Shown in pieces: positions 34,150 through 47,039 of a DNA stretch of 64,000 nt. The stretch comes from Corythucha ciliata (taxonomy: Eukaryota; Arthropoda; Insecta; Hemiptera; Tingidae). Where the stretch lies: the NCBI GenBank assembly GCA_038030265.1, contig CM075943.1:1116001-1180000 (forward strand), in the 5' to 3' direction. The notes under the pieces were generated by a model that saw only the letters and a list, made by a program, of their open reading frames with translations, was not told where the DNA came from and did no database searches. The translations under genes were made by a program, and so were the position numbers. The number at the start of each line of letters is the position of its first letter. Within the stretch, counting starts at the first letter, position 1.

Positions 34150-34384
34150 AAGGCACTATAAAACACGAGTACTGCAACACGCAAATCGGCGCCATACTTG
34201 GTCCCTCATATGATTATAATTATCACCTGATCTCATTGACAAGTAGTATATTTTTATTTATTTCCACCGCGTTTGTTTGCTGTTACGATTACAATGTTTT
34301 CATTCATGATATTTTGTTTACCCTAACGACTGAGGGACCAAATATGGCGCTGAAGTCCGTGTTGCAGTACCTGTGTTTTAAAGG
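34150..34384. mobile_element. fold-back MITE
   Basis: Arms 34150-34208 and 34331-34384 are imperfect reverse complements (GTACTGCAACACG, TTGGTCCCTCA and their complements). AGCTGCGCTA lies in direct orientation outside both arms (34141-34150 and 34391-34400) and may be a 10-bp duplication. Confidence 0.7.
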
Positions 34385-34404
34385 TTCTCTAGCTGCGCTA
34401 GTGT

Positions 34405-36480
34405 TCTTGATAGCGTAAGCGATATTTGTTATCAATTTGAGGGTTAGTGTCACAGGCAATGCTGATAGTGTAAGAAGTATTGATATCTCAGTTCGTCTTG
34501 TTGTTTGATCTTGAAGAGCTCGTAAATAACTTCACATCTCACTTAATCTGGCTGGGTTTTTAAGATTCTTTGGTGAGTAAATACATCAAACGTGTTCACA
34601 TTAAAAATTCGGAAAAAAGGGTCTTGAAATGTAATCCACCTCCTGAATCGAAAAGAATTCGTGGGCACTGGGTTATAGCTAGCAAAATTATTATAATTTC
34701 TTCGTTGTTAGTGCTACGACCCAATTTATTCATACTTATGGTGGTTGAGAGCTCACAAAATAGCTATTTTTCAGTTGACCGGGTGTTAAGCTATTTCATT
34801 ATCAGCGGTTCCTTCCATCTCAAGATCTTACTACTTCTGAAGTTGTTCATTCGGGTGGCGTCTTTTTACTGGTAATTTTGAATACAGATTCATCACCATC
34901 AAAATCTCGGAATTTCTCAGATGGAAGAAAAGGCTACGATGCTTACCATATCAACATGGCATTAGACGGGACGAAGGGAGACTCAAAGGAGATATTTGCG
35001 CTTTGCCTGCAGTCGTCTGCGCTTGAACAATCCTAATAAATGCTCTTAAATTGTTATTTTTGGCATTCTAAACTATACCCACATGTATCTGTATGGGGAA
35101 TGAATAACATTAACAAGGACAGATACTAGATATGGATCACACCAATACCGACACTGATATTGAAGGGTATAGTCGAGACGAGGTGCTCGGGGAAATTTTA
35201 TTAATTAATAAAAAGTATAAAAATAAGCACGAAAGTATACAATATAGTAAGTAAGCGTCTCGAACCAAGAATGGAATAGAACAGGACACGATATGAGAGA
35301 TATGTTAACAAACTATCCTCCTCTGTCATAATTATTGGTGATCCAGCCGAAATGAACGAGTGAGAGGACCCGCATTGCGACGAACTTCGGTAGTCAAGAA
35401 GTCGGGAGAAGAAAGGGCGAAACAAAAAAGAAGGCGCTGAGACCGGGAGTTTTTGGGCCAGCACCCGAGCTCGGGGAAAGTCGTCTTGACGGCGGCAACG
35501 CTAGCAAAGGATAAAACCGTGAGGAAGAAGGGACGTTTCAGGGGGCAACATGAGAAAACGAGCGAGCACCGGTCTTTTCTCTGTTGTGGCCCGACGCCAT
35601 CCAATTGCTGATCGCCGGTCTCCGGGCGTTCGCTGCGGCTCCGTTGACTCTGTTGTTGAGTGGTTGTTCCATCGACGGCACATCCGTAGGTCGGACTCCG
35701 TTCGCGTACGCTCGCGTGAAGTGCATGTCCATCATATTCGTGAGTAATCAGTAACCCCCTCATTAACAACTCGCACTAATACCGAGCCCTATTAGTCGAC
35801 CTTAGCGTAATTAATAAATGTACACACTTTTCCACGAGTTGTAAATGGCAAAAAAAGAATAAAAAAGGCGTGAAAATAATCCAAAATTTAACATACCGCT
35901 TACACTATCGGTATCACTAGTTTCTCTATGACCGGCAGACAGCGTCTTCCTTAATAGCTGCAATCGCCAATACCACGAAAATATTAACTTTTGTGCCTTT
36001 TGAAAAGTTTGCTTCCCCCCTTTTTGCGTATAATTTTTAATTTAATTTAATTTCGCGTTTAAATGGTCAACAGCCGTGTTTTTATTTTGGTCCTTTTTCT
36101 TTATTATTGTTATATAGTTCATTTTTTGTTAAATATTACATATTTTGTGAATTTCTTATATTTCTTTACTACGCTGGGCTGAAGTTCTCGAGGGGGAGAA
36201 GGGAGCGTTCTGGCCGATGATCTGAAGTTGTTGAAACCGGTCTGCTTATATTCGCGAGTGACAAATTCTTTTGGTTGCTTGGTTCTTTGGTTTGCTCTTG
36301 GTTGGTCAAGTCAAGAATAGGGCTCCAGAATTGATAAAAATATGGCGATAAGAAAAATGCGTGAATGAGAGGCGAACTCTCTCAACATTCCGTGAGCTCG
36401 GTTGATCACATTTGCATATTTGGAAATTGGAAAGGGGGGGGGGTGGAAGATTGTTGGGGGGTCCATACTCGACCGAATAA
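34405..36480. other. no gene recognised; GC-rich patch at 35460-35745
   Basis: 35460-35745 is notably GC-rich. On the plus strand it ends at ATATTC followed by GTGAGTAATC, a good splice donor, with an open frame from 35550. A longer 145-codon frame exists on the minus strand (35332-35769). Neither shows a known domain, so I do not call a gene. Confidence 0.35.
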
Positions 36481-36499
36481 ATAGAACATGGTTCTATTT

Positions 36500-36719
36500 C
36501 CTTACTCGGTCAAAATCACTCGCTCCTCACTGGGCCGAGTACTGTCTGAAGTGATTACACGGGGCTTTACTCGGCCGAATGCCGTCTCGGCCAAGCACTC
36601 GGTACGTGTAATTGGGCCTATCACGCAAAATCACCATTGTCACTGGTCCGAACTGATGTGTCTGAACTGATTACACGGGGATTTACTCGGCCGAGCACTT
36701 GTTACATGTAATTGGGCCT
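36500..36719. repeat. tandem MITE ends, CGGCCGAG and TAATTGGGCCT
   Basis: Two successive partial copies, each running TGATTACACGGGG, TTTACTCGGCCGA, then GTAATTGGGCCT, ending near 36621 and 36719. Same family as 33829. Confidence 0.6.
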
Positions 36720-36760
36720 TAAAGACTAAAAATTTATCAATATCTTGAAACGCTGCGTAC

Positions 36761-36891
36761 AGATTTGGAACTAGCCAAATCAACCCTTTATATGAAACTA
36801 GCCATAAATTAACCAGATTTGGAACTAGCCAAATCAACCCTTTATATGGAACTAGCCATAAATTAAACAGATTTGGAACTAGCCAAATTAA
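36761..36891 (+). repeat. 54-bp tandem repeat, about 2.4 copies
   Basis: AGATTTGGAACTAGCC starts at 36761, 36815 and 36869; the units differ at only a few bases. Confidence 0.85.
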
Positions 36892-37129
36892 CCATCGCAG
36901 TTTGGATCGACCCAAACAAACTAATTTTATCTAGGTTATTATTTATTCATCGCAGAGTTAGGAACTCGCGACAAAGAGTAGATCTGGGAAGCAATTTCTC
37001 CAATTTTGGAAGGCGAAGGGCAGGGAAGAACCCTGTGAATGTGGGAGGGGGTGCGTTTTGGTCTGAAGAGTCGATTTTTATGAATCGAATAATTAAATGC
37101 ACAGTCTCTACAGGTAATCATCCATGAGC

Positions 37130-37600
37130 TGAAAGCTGAAATGAGCCGTAGGAAGTGAGCCAAAGAGCGCCAGAAGAGCCAAAACTATGCGAATTAAGTT
37201 TTTGAAGGAGAAAAATCCGTGAGCATGGTTGATATTTTATAGTGCGCTTTGAATGATCACAAATCACAAAAAACGAAAAATTGCACCAAACTAGACTGGA
37301 CCGCACCTTCAGTGCAATTTTTCGTGATTGTTTGGTGGGGTCTGCCCCCACCAAGAGCCAAATAGGCGAAATTAGCTTTTAAAGAGCCAAACGAATGAAA
37401 TTGGTGGTACAACAGGCACGCTATAGTTTTTTCATTGGGTTAACCCAATGAAAGACATTTTTTGAAGGTTCTAAATCCACGAAATTTATTTTACAGAAAG
37501 TGATGGATTTTTAAAGATCCAAGATTTTTAAAGTTTAAAGATTTGGGTTTCGAAGGAACCAAACTAGACCAGCCGTTTCTCATTCGACTCTGAAATCGCC
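37130..37600 (-). repeat. degenerate repeats resembling family C, reverse orientation
   Basis: Recurring AAAGAGCCAAA and GCGAAATTAG or CGAAATTT phrases at loose 40-bp spacing. Weaker than the other patches. Confidence 0.4.
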
Positions 37601-38303
37601 AAACTTTGGTGGTAATAAAGCATTTTTGGTATGTTGTTTGGACCACTCAGTATAGTGTTTACTCAAGATTGCAACTTGGATAAAGCTGGTCCAGTGGCGC
37701 GGCCGCGGCTTAGCACGCGAAAAACAGCAAATTTGGTAGTAGTTTCAGTTTTTAACTTACCTAAACCATTCATTTACAGGCAAGGACAGGTGAGAAGATA
37801 AACGGCACCTCCAAATTGAGTTTTTTTCCCAATTAGTAAAATTTTCAATTTTTTTTTTTCATTCTTGGCCTTAGTACCTAATGGCGAAATAACTTATCCT
37901 ACGTAAATGGGCATTGAAATAAGACTGTGGGTTAATTGGTTTTCACTTAAGCCCTGAACGAGTTCTGTAGCTCCTAATGGGTCTCTCACAACAATGAGAG
38001 CAAGCAGTGCAGTTCAGTCTCAGTCTCTAAGCGCGAAAAATTGCTTATTTTCTGATGCACTAAAAATGTTAAAAGTCCGACCCTTATACAAAATAAAGGT
38101 TCAAAGACCTGTCCAAGATAATTACGGACCATTTCGCAATTATCAAACTTTTCCAAGTTAGTTGAAAGAATATAGTTAAAACAAAATTATTCAACTACTT
38201 AGACCTACTAACCTAGATAATAATAATCTGCTTTACACTTCTCATTTTGGCTTCAGGCAAGGCAAAAGTAAGCACAGGATGCTTTGTTCCGCGATGTTTC
38301 ATC

Positions 38304-38798
38304 TATATGTCGCATCCACTTGGCGAAATTGTCCACTTCATGAAATGGATGTCCATTTCAAGAAGTGGCTCCACTTGCCGTAATTTTAAAAAATTACGAC
38401 ATCTGGACAAAAAAAAGGTCATTTCTTGAAAAGGAAATCGCGTTTGTCCAGTTGCTGAAATTAAGCTTACTTTCTGCAAGTGGATGCACAACGTCATTTT
38501 TTTGCGGGTTTTTTAGTGCTCAATAAAATAACCTTTTTAAATAAAATAAAACAAAACTTGTTTCAGCATCAGAGATTCCTCTCTCATCCATTTCACGAAA
38601 AGGAAAATGTTGGGCATCCACTTGCAGTAAGGAAGCTTGATTTCAGCAACTGGACAAACACTATTTCCTTTTCAAGAAATGGACAATTTTTTTGTCCAGA
38701 TGTCATAATTTTTTGAAGTTACGGCAAGTGGAGCCACTTCGTGAATTGGACATCCATTTCGTGAAGTGGACAATTACTCGATATGGATGTGACATATA
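38304..38798. mobile_element. fold-back MITE, ~180-bp arms (copy 1)
   Basis: Arms about 38304-38487 and 38607-38798 are inverted, with ends TATATGTC and GACATATA. Repeated internal phrases such as CCACTTGCCGTAATTTT and AAGTGG recur. The same element lies at 39722-40216 in the duplicate. Confidence 0.8.
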
Positions 38799-38952
38799 CC
38801 TATCAATAGTAGTGAAAAAGTTTCGGATGTTTTTGTGGATTAACTAGGGCTTTGATACAGTTAAACTGCAGTTTTTTTTTAAACTCGAAAGTACAGATTT
38901 GGACTGCGAGGATATTCGATTGTTTAAATCGGGCAGTTCCCCGTATGAGTAG

Positions 38953-39100
38953 TTGAACGATACTAGAGTTTGCGTGCTACAAGGTTCGGTGTTAGGTCCT
39001 ATTTTATTCTTAGTTGTCGTAAACGATCTTTTAAAAATTACTGCACTTGCTCACGTACCGTATTCGTGCCAAACCTCACCCTTGGGGCTCCACCTTATTG
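38953..39100 (+). pseudogene. non-LTR retrotransposon reverse transcriptase fragment (copy 1)
   Basis: Translates to VCVLQGSVLGPILFLVVVND followed by LLK. This is the QGSVLGPILFL region of LINE reverse transcriptases, with no catalytic FADD box downstream in frame. Flanks degenerate quickly, so it is a relic. Confidence 0.75.
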
Positions 39101-39721
39101 ATCACTGCAATAGATTTTACCCTTTCCGTTTCCTACAACGTTTCCTACTTAGAACATTCACCTATAGGTATTTCTATTCTGTAAATGACAGCTTCACTCT
39201 TGCCTGGTAGATTTGCCTTGCAACAACAGCCAAGAATTAGCGTTTTTGTTGTTTTTTTCACTTGTAGCTATAAATTTGATCTTTTTCTCAATTTCAGAGT
39301 TTCAGATGCAAAGTTGCCTTCAGAACTGGTGAACTGGCGTATTCGCAATTTTAACCCCAAATTGGAATTTTCCCCAATTTTAGCCCCGAATTGGAGTTTT
39401 TCTACACTTTATTCACGAATTAGTGATTTTCCTTAATTTTAGCCGCGCATTAGCGTTTTCTCAATTTTAACCGTGGATCAGCGTTTTTCTCAATGAAAAC
39501 CGCGAATTAGCGCATTTGTTCAATTGAGACCAAAATTTAATTAGGGAATTATTGCTTTTTTCGAACTTTTCCAAGTTAGTTGAAAGAATATAGTTAAAAC
39601 AAAATTATTCAACTACTTAGACCTACTAACCTAGATAATAATAATCTGCTTTACACTTCTCATTTTGGCTTCAGGCAAGGCAAAAGTAAGCACAGGATGC
39701 TTTGTTCCGCGATGTTTCATC

Positions 39722-40216
39722 TATATGTCGCATCCACTTGGCGAAATTGTCCACTTCATGAAATGGATGTCCATTTCAAGAAGTGGCTCCACTTGCCGTA
39801 ATTTTAAAAAATTACGACATCTGGACAAAAAAAAGGTCATTTCTTGAAAAGGAAATCGCGTTTGTCCAGTTGCTGAAATTAAGCTTACTTTCTGCAAGTG
39901 GATGCACAACGTCATTTTTTTGCGGGTTTTTTAGTGCTCAATAAAATAACCTTTTTAAATAAAATAAAACAAAACTTGTTTCAGCATCAGAGATTCCTCT
40001 CTCATCCATTTCACGAAAAGGAAAATGTTGGGCATCCACTTGCAGTAAGGAAGCTTGATTTCAGCAACTGGACAAACACTATTTCCTTTTCAAGAAATGG
40101 ACAATTTTTTTGTCCAGATGTCATAATTTTTTGAAGTTACGGCAAGTGGAGCCACTTCGTGAATTGGACATCCATTTCGTGAAGTGGACAATTACTCGAT
40201 ATGGATGTGACATATA
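39722..40216. mobile_element. fold-back MITE (copy 2)
   Basis: Identical to 38304-38798 within the duplicated unit. Confidence 0.8.
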
Positions 40217-40370
40217 CCTATCAATAGTAGTGAAAAAGTTTCGGATGTTTTTGTGGATTAACTAGGGCTTTGATACAGTTAAACTGCAGTTTTTTTTTAA
40301 ACTCGAAAGTACAGATTTGGACTGCGAGGATATTCGATTGTTTAAATCGGGCAGTTCCCCGTATGAGTAG

Positions 40371-40518
40371 TTGAACGATACTAGAGTTTGCGTGCTACAA
40401 GGTTCGGTGTTAGGTCCTATTTTATTCTTAGTTGTCGTAAACGATCTTTTAAAAATTACTGCACTTGCTCACGTACCGTATTCGTGCCAAACCTCACCCT
40501 TGGGGCTCCACCTTATTG
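40371..40518 (+). pseudogene. non-LTR reverse transcriptase fragment (copy 2)
   Basis: Identical to the fragment at 38953-39100, displaced by 1418 bases. Confidence 0.75.
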
Positions 40519-40981
40519 ATCACTGCAATAGATTTTACCCTTTCCGTTTCCTACAACGTTTCCTACTTAGAACATTCACCTATAGGTATTTCTATTCTGT
40601 AAATGACAGCTTCACTCTTGCCTGGTAGATTTGCCTTGCAACAACAGCCAAGAATTAGCGTTTTTGTTGTTTTTTTCACTTGTAGCTATAAATTTGATCT
40701 TTTTCTCAATTTCAGAGTTTCAGATGCAAAGTTGCCTTCAGAACTGGTGAACTGGCGTATTCGCAATTTTAACCCCAAATTGGAATTTTCCCCAATTTTA
40801 GCCCCGAATTGGAGTTTTTCTACACTTTATTCACGAATTAGTGATTTTCCTTAATTTTAGCCGCGCATTAGCGTTTTCTCAATTTTAACCGTGGATCAGC
40901 GTTTTTCTCAATGAAAACCGCGAATTAGCGCATTTGTTCAATTGAGACCAAAATTTAATTAGGGAATTATTGCTTTTTTCG

Positions 40982-41235
40982 ATTTTAGCCGCTAAGTAGC
41001 GTTTTTAACCCGAGAATTAGAGATTTTTCTTAAATTCCTGCCAAGAATTAGTGTTTTCTTCAAATTTAGCTGCCACGCAAACTAGTGATTTTTCTGAATA
41101 TTAGCCGCACCGGTTCTTTTTAGCATTTTTTCATTACTTGGGATTTGCGTTTTCTCACTTTCAGCCGTGAATCAGCGTTTTTCTCCATTTTAGCCAAGAA
41201 TTAGATTTTTTTTTCAGTTTTAGCCGGGAATCAGT

Positions 41236-41293
<58 letters not shown>

Positions 41294-41830
41294 CCCAGTT
41301 TTTTTCCACACCTTATGCGCGAATTAAAGCTTGAAATTTTTTTCGTTTTTAGCCGCAAATCAATGAACTATTTTTCATTTTTGACCGTGAATTAGCTTTT
41401 GTCTCAATTTTATCCGCTTATTAGAACTTTCTCTCAATCAATGTCATAGCATTACATAATTGGTGATTTTCGCTTTTCGCTTTAGCAGTGAATTAGCGCC
41501 TTATCTATTTTTATCCGCAAACGGGCGATTGTTCTCAATGAGTTTTGAATTTGCACTTTTTACTCAATTTCAGTCGCGATTTTTTTCACTTTTACAGCCT
41601 TGAATTAGCAATTTTCTCTACTTTTGCCGCGAACTTGGCCCAAAAACAGCACATTAGTTTTTTTTGTACATTTTAGCCGTAAAATGGCCTCTGCAAACCG
41701 CGTATCAGCCATTTTTTCTCAATTTCGGTCCAAATGTGGCGAATGAACGCTTGTTCGGAGTTTTAGCCATGAATATATCAGCGCTTTTTACTACCTTTTA
41801 ACCGCCCACTCGCCCCAAGTCAGGGCAATC
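40982..41830 (+). repeat. degenerate tandem repeats, family B
   Basis: Loosely repeated ~33-36-bp phrases TTTTAGCCGCGAATTAGCG, then TTTTTCTCAA. Begins inside the duplicated unit (39330 and 40750 onward). Related patches at 27030-27140 and, reversed, 50590-51060. Includes a run of about 57 T at 41237-41293. Confidence 0.7.
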
Positions 41831-42399
41831 GTGCACGTTTTTAAAATCGATGTATATCGATTTTAAAGACTTAAAGAAACGGAGGCCGTGTATATTCTCT
41901 ATTTAAGCGAATTTTCTCAATTTTATCCTTTGGAATAGAGTTTTCGAGGGCTGAATCGAATATTCAGCCACACAATTTGCTGAACACTTGCAACTTTCTA
42001 TTCTCTTGGTCAGACGGACTGAAAATAGATTGCTTCAAATCGGTGGAAAGCTAAGATTTCATAAATGTACGCAAACGAATGAGTAGTGGGGGAAGGGGCG
42101 ACTGGAGCTCGAAGCTAAGTCGAAAGCCCCCACAGACATTTTAGCTTAAATTCGCCCCTGGTTTAGCTGCTGTATGAAAAAGTAACTCCTGCAAAGCGAG
42201 AATTGTTCCCGCAACGCCGAATCTCCAGTCCGGTCCCCGTGCGTGCCATTGGGCCACTCGGGGCATATTTTAAACGACTTATCCTACTCCGATACTCTGG
42301 GTGATATCTCTTTTTCCCCACGGCTCTAATACGAAGGTTCTTCCACTTCCACCACTTCCCCTCGTCGACATTTTGCCGTTTTTCCGCCAAAAAACATTT
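41831..42399. other. no gene recognised
   Basis: AT-rich DNA with a short palindrome ATCGATGTATATCGAT near 41847. Nothing coding. Confidence 0.4.
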
Positions 42400-43020
42400 T
42401 TTGTTTTTACGTTTTGTTTTACGTTGCGTGGGCCTTGCTCACTAAAAAATAAATTTCGCGGAATTCTGTTACTGACAAATCAATTTCGCGGGGTTGGCTA
42501 ATTCAAAAACCATTTTCGCACAGTATTTTGCTCACTGAAAAACCATTTTCGCACAGTATTTTGCTCACTGAAAAACCATTTTCGCAGGTTTGACTCAATC
42601 GAGATCGGGCGTTCTTAAAATGGCAACGTTGCTATAGAAATCCCGCCCTGCCGGTCTATTAAATCATATGTGGCATGCAAGAATCCACAAATCATGTTCG
42701 AGAAAACTTGGATGCCAAACAAAAGGTGCCCGTCCCCCATAAAAAACGTATTTTTCGCATTGCACTCGCAATTATTGACACTTCTTGCAAAAAAACAAAA
42801 AAATTCGTGGGTCTGACTCACTAAAAAACAAGTTTTCGCGGGGTTGCGTTCGCGGGTCTGGCTCATTAAAAAATCGAGTTCACAGATTTGTGCTCCTAAA
42901 AACCAAGTTTCGTAATGGCAAAGGGGGGGGGGGCGTTCTTGGTGGAGGTTGAAGATCAAAGGTTTTGAAAAGTTGCCCAATTTAAAACCCGATTTCGCGG
43001 ATTATGTTCGGATTGTGGGG
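42400..43020 (+). repeat. degenerate tandem repeats, family C
   Basis: ATTTCGCGG, GGTTGGCT and CACTGAAAAACC phrases at about 40-bp spacing. One stretch (about 42510-42590) contains adjacent near-identical 41-bp units. Confidence 0.65.
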
Positions 43021-43464
43021 TTGATGGGCTACTAGCTCGGTTGCCTGGGACTCGATGGTACATCTGTCATCTTTCCATTGAAGCTACCCACCAGCCCATC
43101 CCTTGATTAAGGATTGGATTCGCCCCCGCAAGGGATTTCATACTTACAATGTACTTTGTACATTACATTATACTTACATTTTATACATAGGTACCTAGGC
43201 ACTGCTTTTTTTTTTTTTTTTTTCAAACGTGAATACGTTTTACGGGAGTATAGGGACCAATTCGGCAGAAGTGGCAAAATGAGTCTCACAGAGCGTGCGT
43301 TGCCTAGTTGTGGGTGGTGCTGGGCTGGGTGGAGGGTGTTCGGGTCTCAAAAGCAAAACTCAAGCTCAACTGCCACTTGACAGCCGAAAAACGTATTCAC
43401 GCTAAACTCCGGGTCCGTGGACCTAACGTTTTTTCAAACGGGGAGGAAAGCCCAGAAGAAACTA
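43021..43464. other. no gene recognised
   Basis: Includes a T run at 43207-43223 and a weak inverted pair around GTGAATACGTTTTACGG and its near complement (43228-43246 and 43384-43402), which may be a small MITE. Confidence 0.35.
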
Positions 43465-43659
43465 TCACCTACCAACTCGGCCTATAAGATCTATTAGTGT
43501 CCTCTCAGGCTGCCACTCCTTAACGAAGTTGAGGATATTCCCCGTAGCCATCCTGGAGATGTCCTCCGGTTGAAGCTCATCACTTCCAAGATGAATCGCC
43601 CCTGAGCCACCAGTATATGTTCTGACTAGTCTGACGCGAGTGTATATCGAAGGGCACAA
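43465..43659 (-). pseudogene. possible coding relic, family unknown
   Basis: A 64-codon minus-strand frame with balanced base composition in AT-rich surroundings (GAIHLGSDELQPEDISRMA). It resembles the C-terminal tail of a LINE polyprotein only vaguely. I cannot assign it. Confidence 0.25.
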
Positions 43660-43739
43660 TGTCCCGTTAACCGTCCCACCAAGATCCTAAGGTCCCCCCG
43701 ACTCAAAGAGATCAGGCCCTTCTCTCTGGGACTATAGAA

Positions 43740-46200
43740 GGAAATAACGGTGAGAATGAACGACTAAAATCGGTTCTTCCGAAGTGCGTGTCAGGACAAT
43801 GGAATGATGGTAACAAGGGTAGCGGTATTTTTCGGAAAAGTGGTGGTGGTCTTCCGAATACAAGTAGCTCGTACAATAGGTGTAATTATTAATTAGCATA
43901 CCAAATTCATGAGAAAAGCGTAAGGACTGTTGCCTGGAACAAAGTAAACTATTATAGGGCAATTATTGCTCCTAGAAATTGTACAGGAAAACTGTGTGAG
44001 CATGATGTTTTATCGCCACGCATGCAAATTTATCGCCGCTCTCATTATTTAAGTAGGACACGCCTTTTGTCGATAGCCTCTCCACATTGTGATTCATATA
44101 TCGTTATTTTCTTCCGCCGTGGACCCTTCGATTGTTATACCTACTAACACCGTGCGGAGTTCTGACAAATTCATGTGGAACTAGAGGTGTAAACATTTTG
44201 CTTTTTAACGATTTAACGTCGTTATGGTCCTAACTGAACGAGTGGCATTGGGAAAGGCTATTATTGACAGTCACGGTGTGGGAGTTGAATGACGACTTTC
44301 TCTTCGAAAGTCGGTCTTTTGCAAGGTAGGAGGGTATAGTGACTTTTTATGCAGAAATCTAGCAAATTTGCGATATAGGCTTCAATATACTTGAAGGAAT
44401 CAGGGCAATGCTCGATATGCTGGTCTGAAATACTATATCTTATTGGTGTGGTGTGTCCCGTAGGACTTAATTATAATTAAGTAGTCTCGCAGGAAGTTAT
44501 AACACTTAATTATTATAGTGAAGAACGGACATAATTATGATGTAAATTGTTGTTATTATGATCCGGTTGCGTTGACCTCGGGTTTACAGTTTATTCCTCC
44601 AATGATACGAGTCAATGTCTTGGGAAAAAAGGGGAAGAAATGGTTCACACCTGTACTCGTAATCTCGAAATGACCAAAGTCTTTGCTGGCTTGAAAGAAA
44701 TAGTTTTCAGAAAACCGAGATTAAGTTGGCTAACTGAAAAACCCAAGTTAATCTCGGTTTTCGGAAAAGTATTTCTTTCTTGAACGAAAACCTGTCTAGT
44801 GTTCAATAACTATAAGTAGCAATTTTTTGGCACTCACTATATTCAAGTAATAATTTATCCAGGAATCCATTTTTTAAAAAACGTTTTCTATGCCTACTGG
44901 TGAGAGTGAGAGTGGAATAGTTATACGTTCAATCAGTACATTCCCCTTTCATACAAAAAACTGAGCTCAATACAGCCAATTATTTTGTGCTACGTGTGAA
45001 CATTGACCGGCCGTGTTCTAGTTTTCGATCCGAGCCGTACCCATTGTACAGTCAACGACCTTTGGACTTGTCCAGTGAGATCAATCGGACCAGTATAATG
45101 TGGTCCACAGCAAAAGTTGAACAAAATGAAGTGAGTGATAAATAAGAATAATAATTAAGAACGTAATTCAATATAAAAATACAAAACACGATCTAGGTAT
45201 CGAAAATAATAAAAATTCAATGGGAGCTATTGTCCTTGTTCAAGACCACGTGAAACTTTTATTAGCACCTGCATATACGTACCACGTCTTCGTCGCTTTA
45301 GATTTGATGAGAAGCAAGGTTATTACATTTTTTACTTTAACAACTTCATCTCACATATTTACAAAATTACACAGATGTCTTTAAAGTTGCAAAGATTACT
45401 TGAGATAGCGAAATAAAGCTTTATTAGTTCGCTACAATGAGTAATAGTGTGGGAGCATGAGGTACATAAGGAAGTTTTGAGTTAAGTAGATTCGAAATAA
45501 TCATTTTTGCGTGGAAAAAGAGAACTTTGGACGCGCAAATAAATCCAAGATTATCGTAGAAAAACACGTAGTCGAGGAACAGCTATTTGAGCTAGAATAT
45601 ATGAAAACATGCATTATTCAGTCACGTATATGCACTCCACAGCGTTTCACTTCACAACTTTGAAATTGTAATTTCTTTCAATTTACAAAAGATTCTGAAA
45701 ACTCCGTAGTAAAGCTTCGTTATACGTTTTTTTTTATTGATTGGAAACTTGCCACACCATTAAAAAAAAAATGCCCTTCTCGTTCAGATAAACTCACGTT
45801 TTCAATGGCACTAAAATTAGGTTATTGACTAATTTAACGAACAGTAATGTAATATGTTGTTGGATTAGGGTAAAGGATGATTTCGTATAGTTTACGGGCT
45901 TTTTTTCTTTTCAAAATTTGGCATGTTTTCACTTCTTGCAATAAATTATAACGAAGTCAATGACGAAAACGCGCTATAAGAGCGTGAGTGAATGATGGGT
46001 CATTTACAACTCAGTGACTTTTTGATTAACCCGCGTTATGACGCGACCAAAATAAAATACAAATGTTTTGGGTTGCAGCCCCGTTAGAAAGTTGTCTTTT
46101 TAGAACCAGCTTTAAAGTTCAACCCCCCTCGAATTTTTACTTGATTGGCCCCTTCTATTTTTGCGAGACGAAAACCTAGCGACAATTTATCAGTTATCTC
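43740..46200. other. non-coding; one fold-back hairpin at 44693-44780
   Basis: Arms 44693-44727 and 44745-44780 are near-perfect reverse complements (AAAACCGAGATTAAGTT side), loop about 17 bp. Nothing coding found in the rest. Confidence 0.55.
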
Positions 46201-46213
46201 TCAGTGCTATCCT

Positions 46214-46330
46214 TATGGTGGATTTCACCACTTCGGCTTAAGGTAAGGTGGACTTGAGAGAGAAATTGCATTGAATTGTATGTAAACAAGGTTCGACTTG
46301 GTTAAGCCGAGGTGGTGAAATCCGCCATTA
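46214..46330. mobile_element. PIF/Harbinger-like MITE (TTA target)
   Basis: TGGTGGATTTCACCACTTCG on the left and its complement on the right, flanked by TTA on both sides. 117 bp, non-coding. Confidence 0.65.
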
Positions 46331-46442
46331 AAGTTTTTGCTATTGAAAAAAAAAAAAAAAAATCTACCACATTTTGCTGGCTTAGTAAACTGATTTATGT
46401 ACGGTGCTGTGTTGTATGTATCAGGCGATTACTAACTGTAAG

Positions 46443-46577
46443 CCGTGTTTTCCTAGCTGCGCAAAACGCTTAGCGCAGCCTGTTTTAAATTTATTTCTAG
46501 TTACCACATGTTTACCTTAAAACTGTAAAACACGCTGCGCTAAGCCTAATCGTTTTCCGCCGCTAGGAAAACCCAGC
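46443..46577. mobile_element. fold-back MITE
   Basis: Arms 46443-46486 and 46526-46577: GTGTTTTCCTAGC, GCTTAGCGCAGC and their complements, with small indels. Confidence 0.65.
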
Positions 46578-47039
46578 TTTAACGTCAATTAAAAAATGTT
46601 TCGCTGACATGTACGACCGTGTGATCAGCAGCCAACCCTGAATGTTGCTCAAAATGGTTAAAAATGTAATGAAAGAGTTATTAACCGAATTAAAAACCTC
46701 GAACATTCAAGGGTGAGACGGTGCTCGTTTATTAGACACATTGTTTTTCATCAGCGGCAAAAGGAGATTGACCTCGGTCAGGTACTAATTGTAATGCCAA
46801 ATTTTAGCTAGGGTTTTCCGTCTTATGATCATAATTATTACTTCCTCATTTGCACCTCGTTTTTACGTTCTTCTTAAGAACCATATCATCACAGTGACAT
46901 ACAAGAAAGGCAAGGGGCTAAGAAGAGGAAATGAATACAATAACATGAAAGCCGTAGTTGCCTTTGCCTGCTTAATCAATCTGACTCTCTGGAAACTTGT
47001 TTTTTCGTTCCAGAGATAATAATATATAATACGAGTTAG

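Larger units (their letters stand above)
38146..39563 (+). repeat. tandem duplication unit, copy 1 (1418 bp)
   Basis: Repeated immediately at 39564-40981 with no difference that I could see, including identical open frames at a constant 1418-base offset. The junctions share only 1-3 bases (CGA). The unit contains a fold-back MITE, a LINE fragment and the start of family B repeats. Confidence 0.92.
39564..40981 (+). repeat. tandem duplication unit, copy 2 (1418 bp)
   Basis: Second copy of 38146-39563. Homology ends at 40981-40982, after which family B repeats continue. It could be a very recent duplication or an assembly duplication. Confidence 0.92.

Noticed and set aside
35332..35769. 145-codon minus-strand open frame
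   Set aside because: No domain, and the frame overlaps a GC-rich patch where long open frames are likely by chance.
36640..36915. 91-codon minus-strand frame with repeated WLVPNL peptides
   Set aside because: Explained by the 54-bp tandem repeat (18 codons) on the other strand.
41161..41358. Lys-rich open frame on the minus strand
   Set aside because: Translation of a long T run within degenerate repeats.
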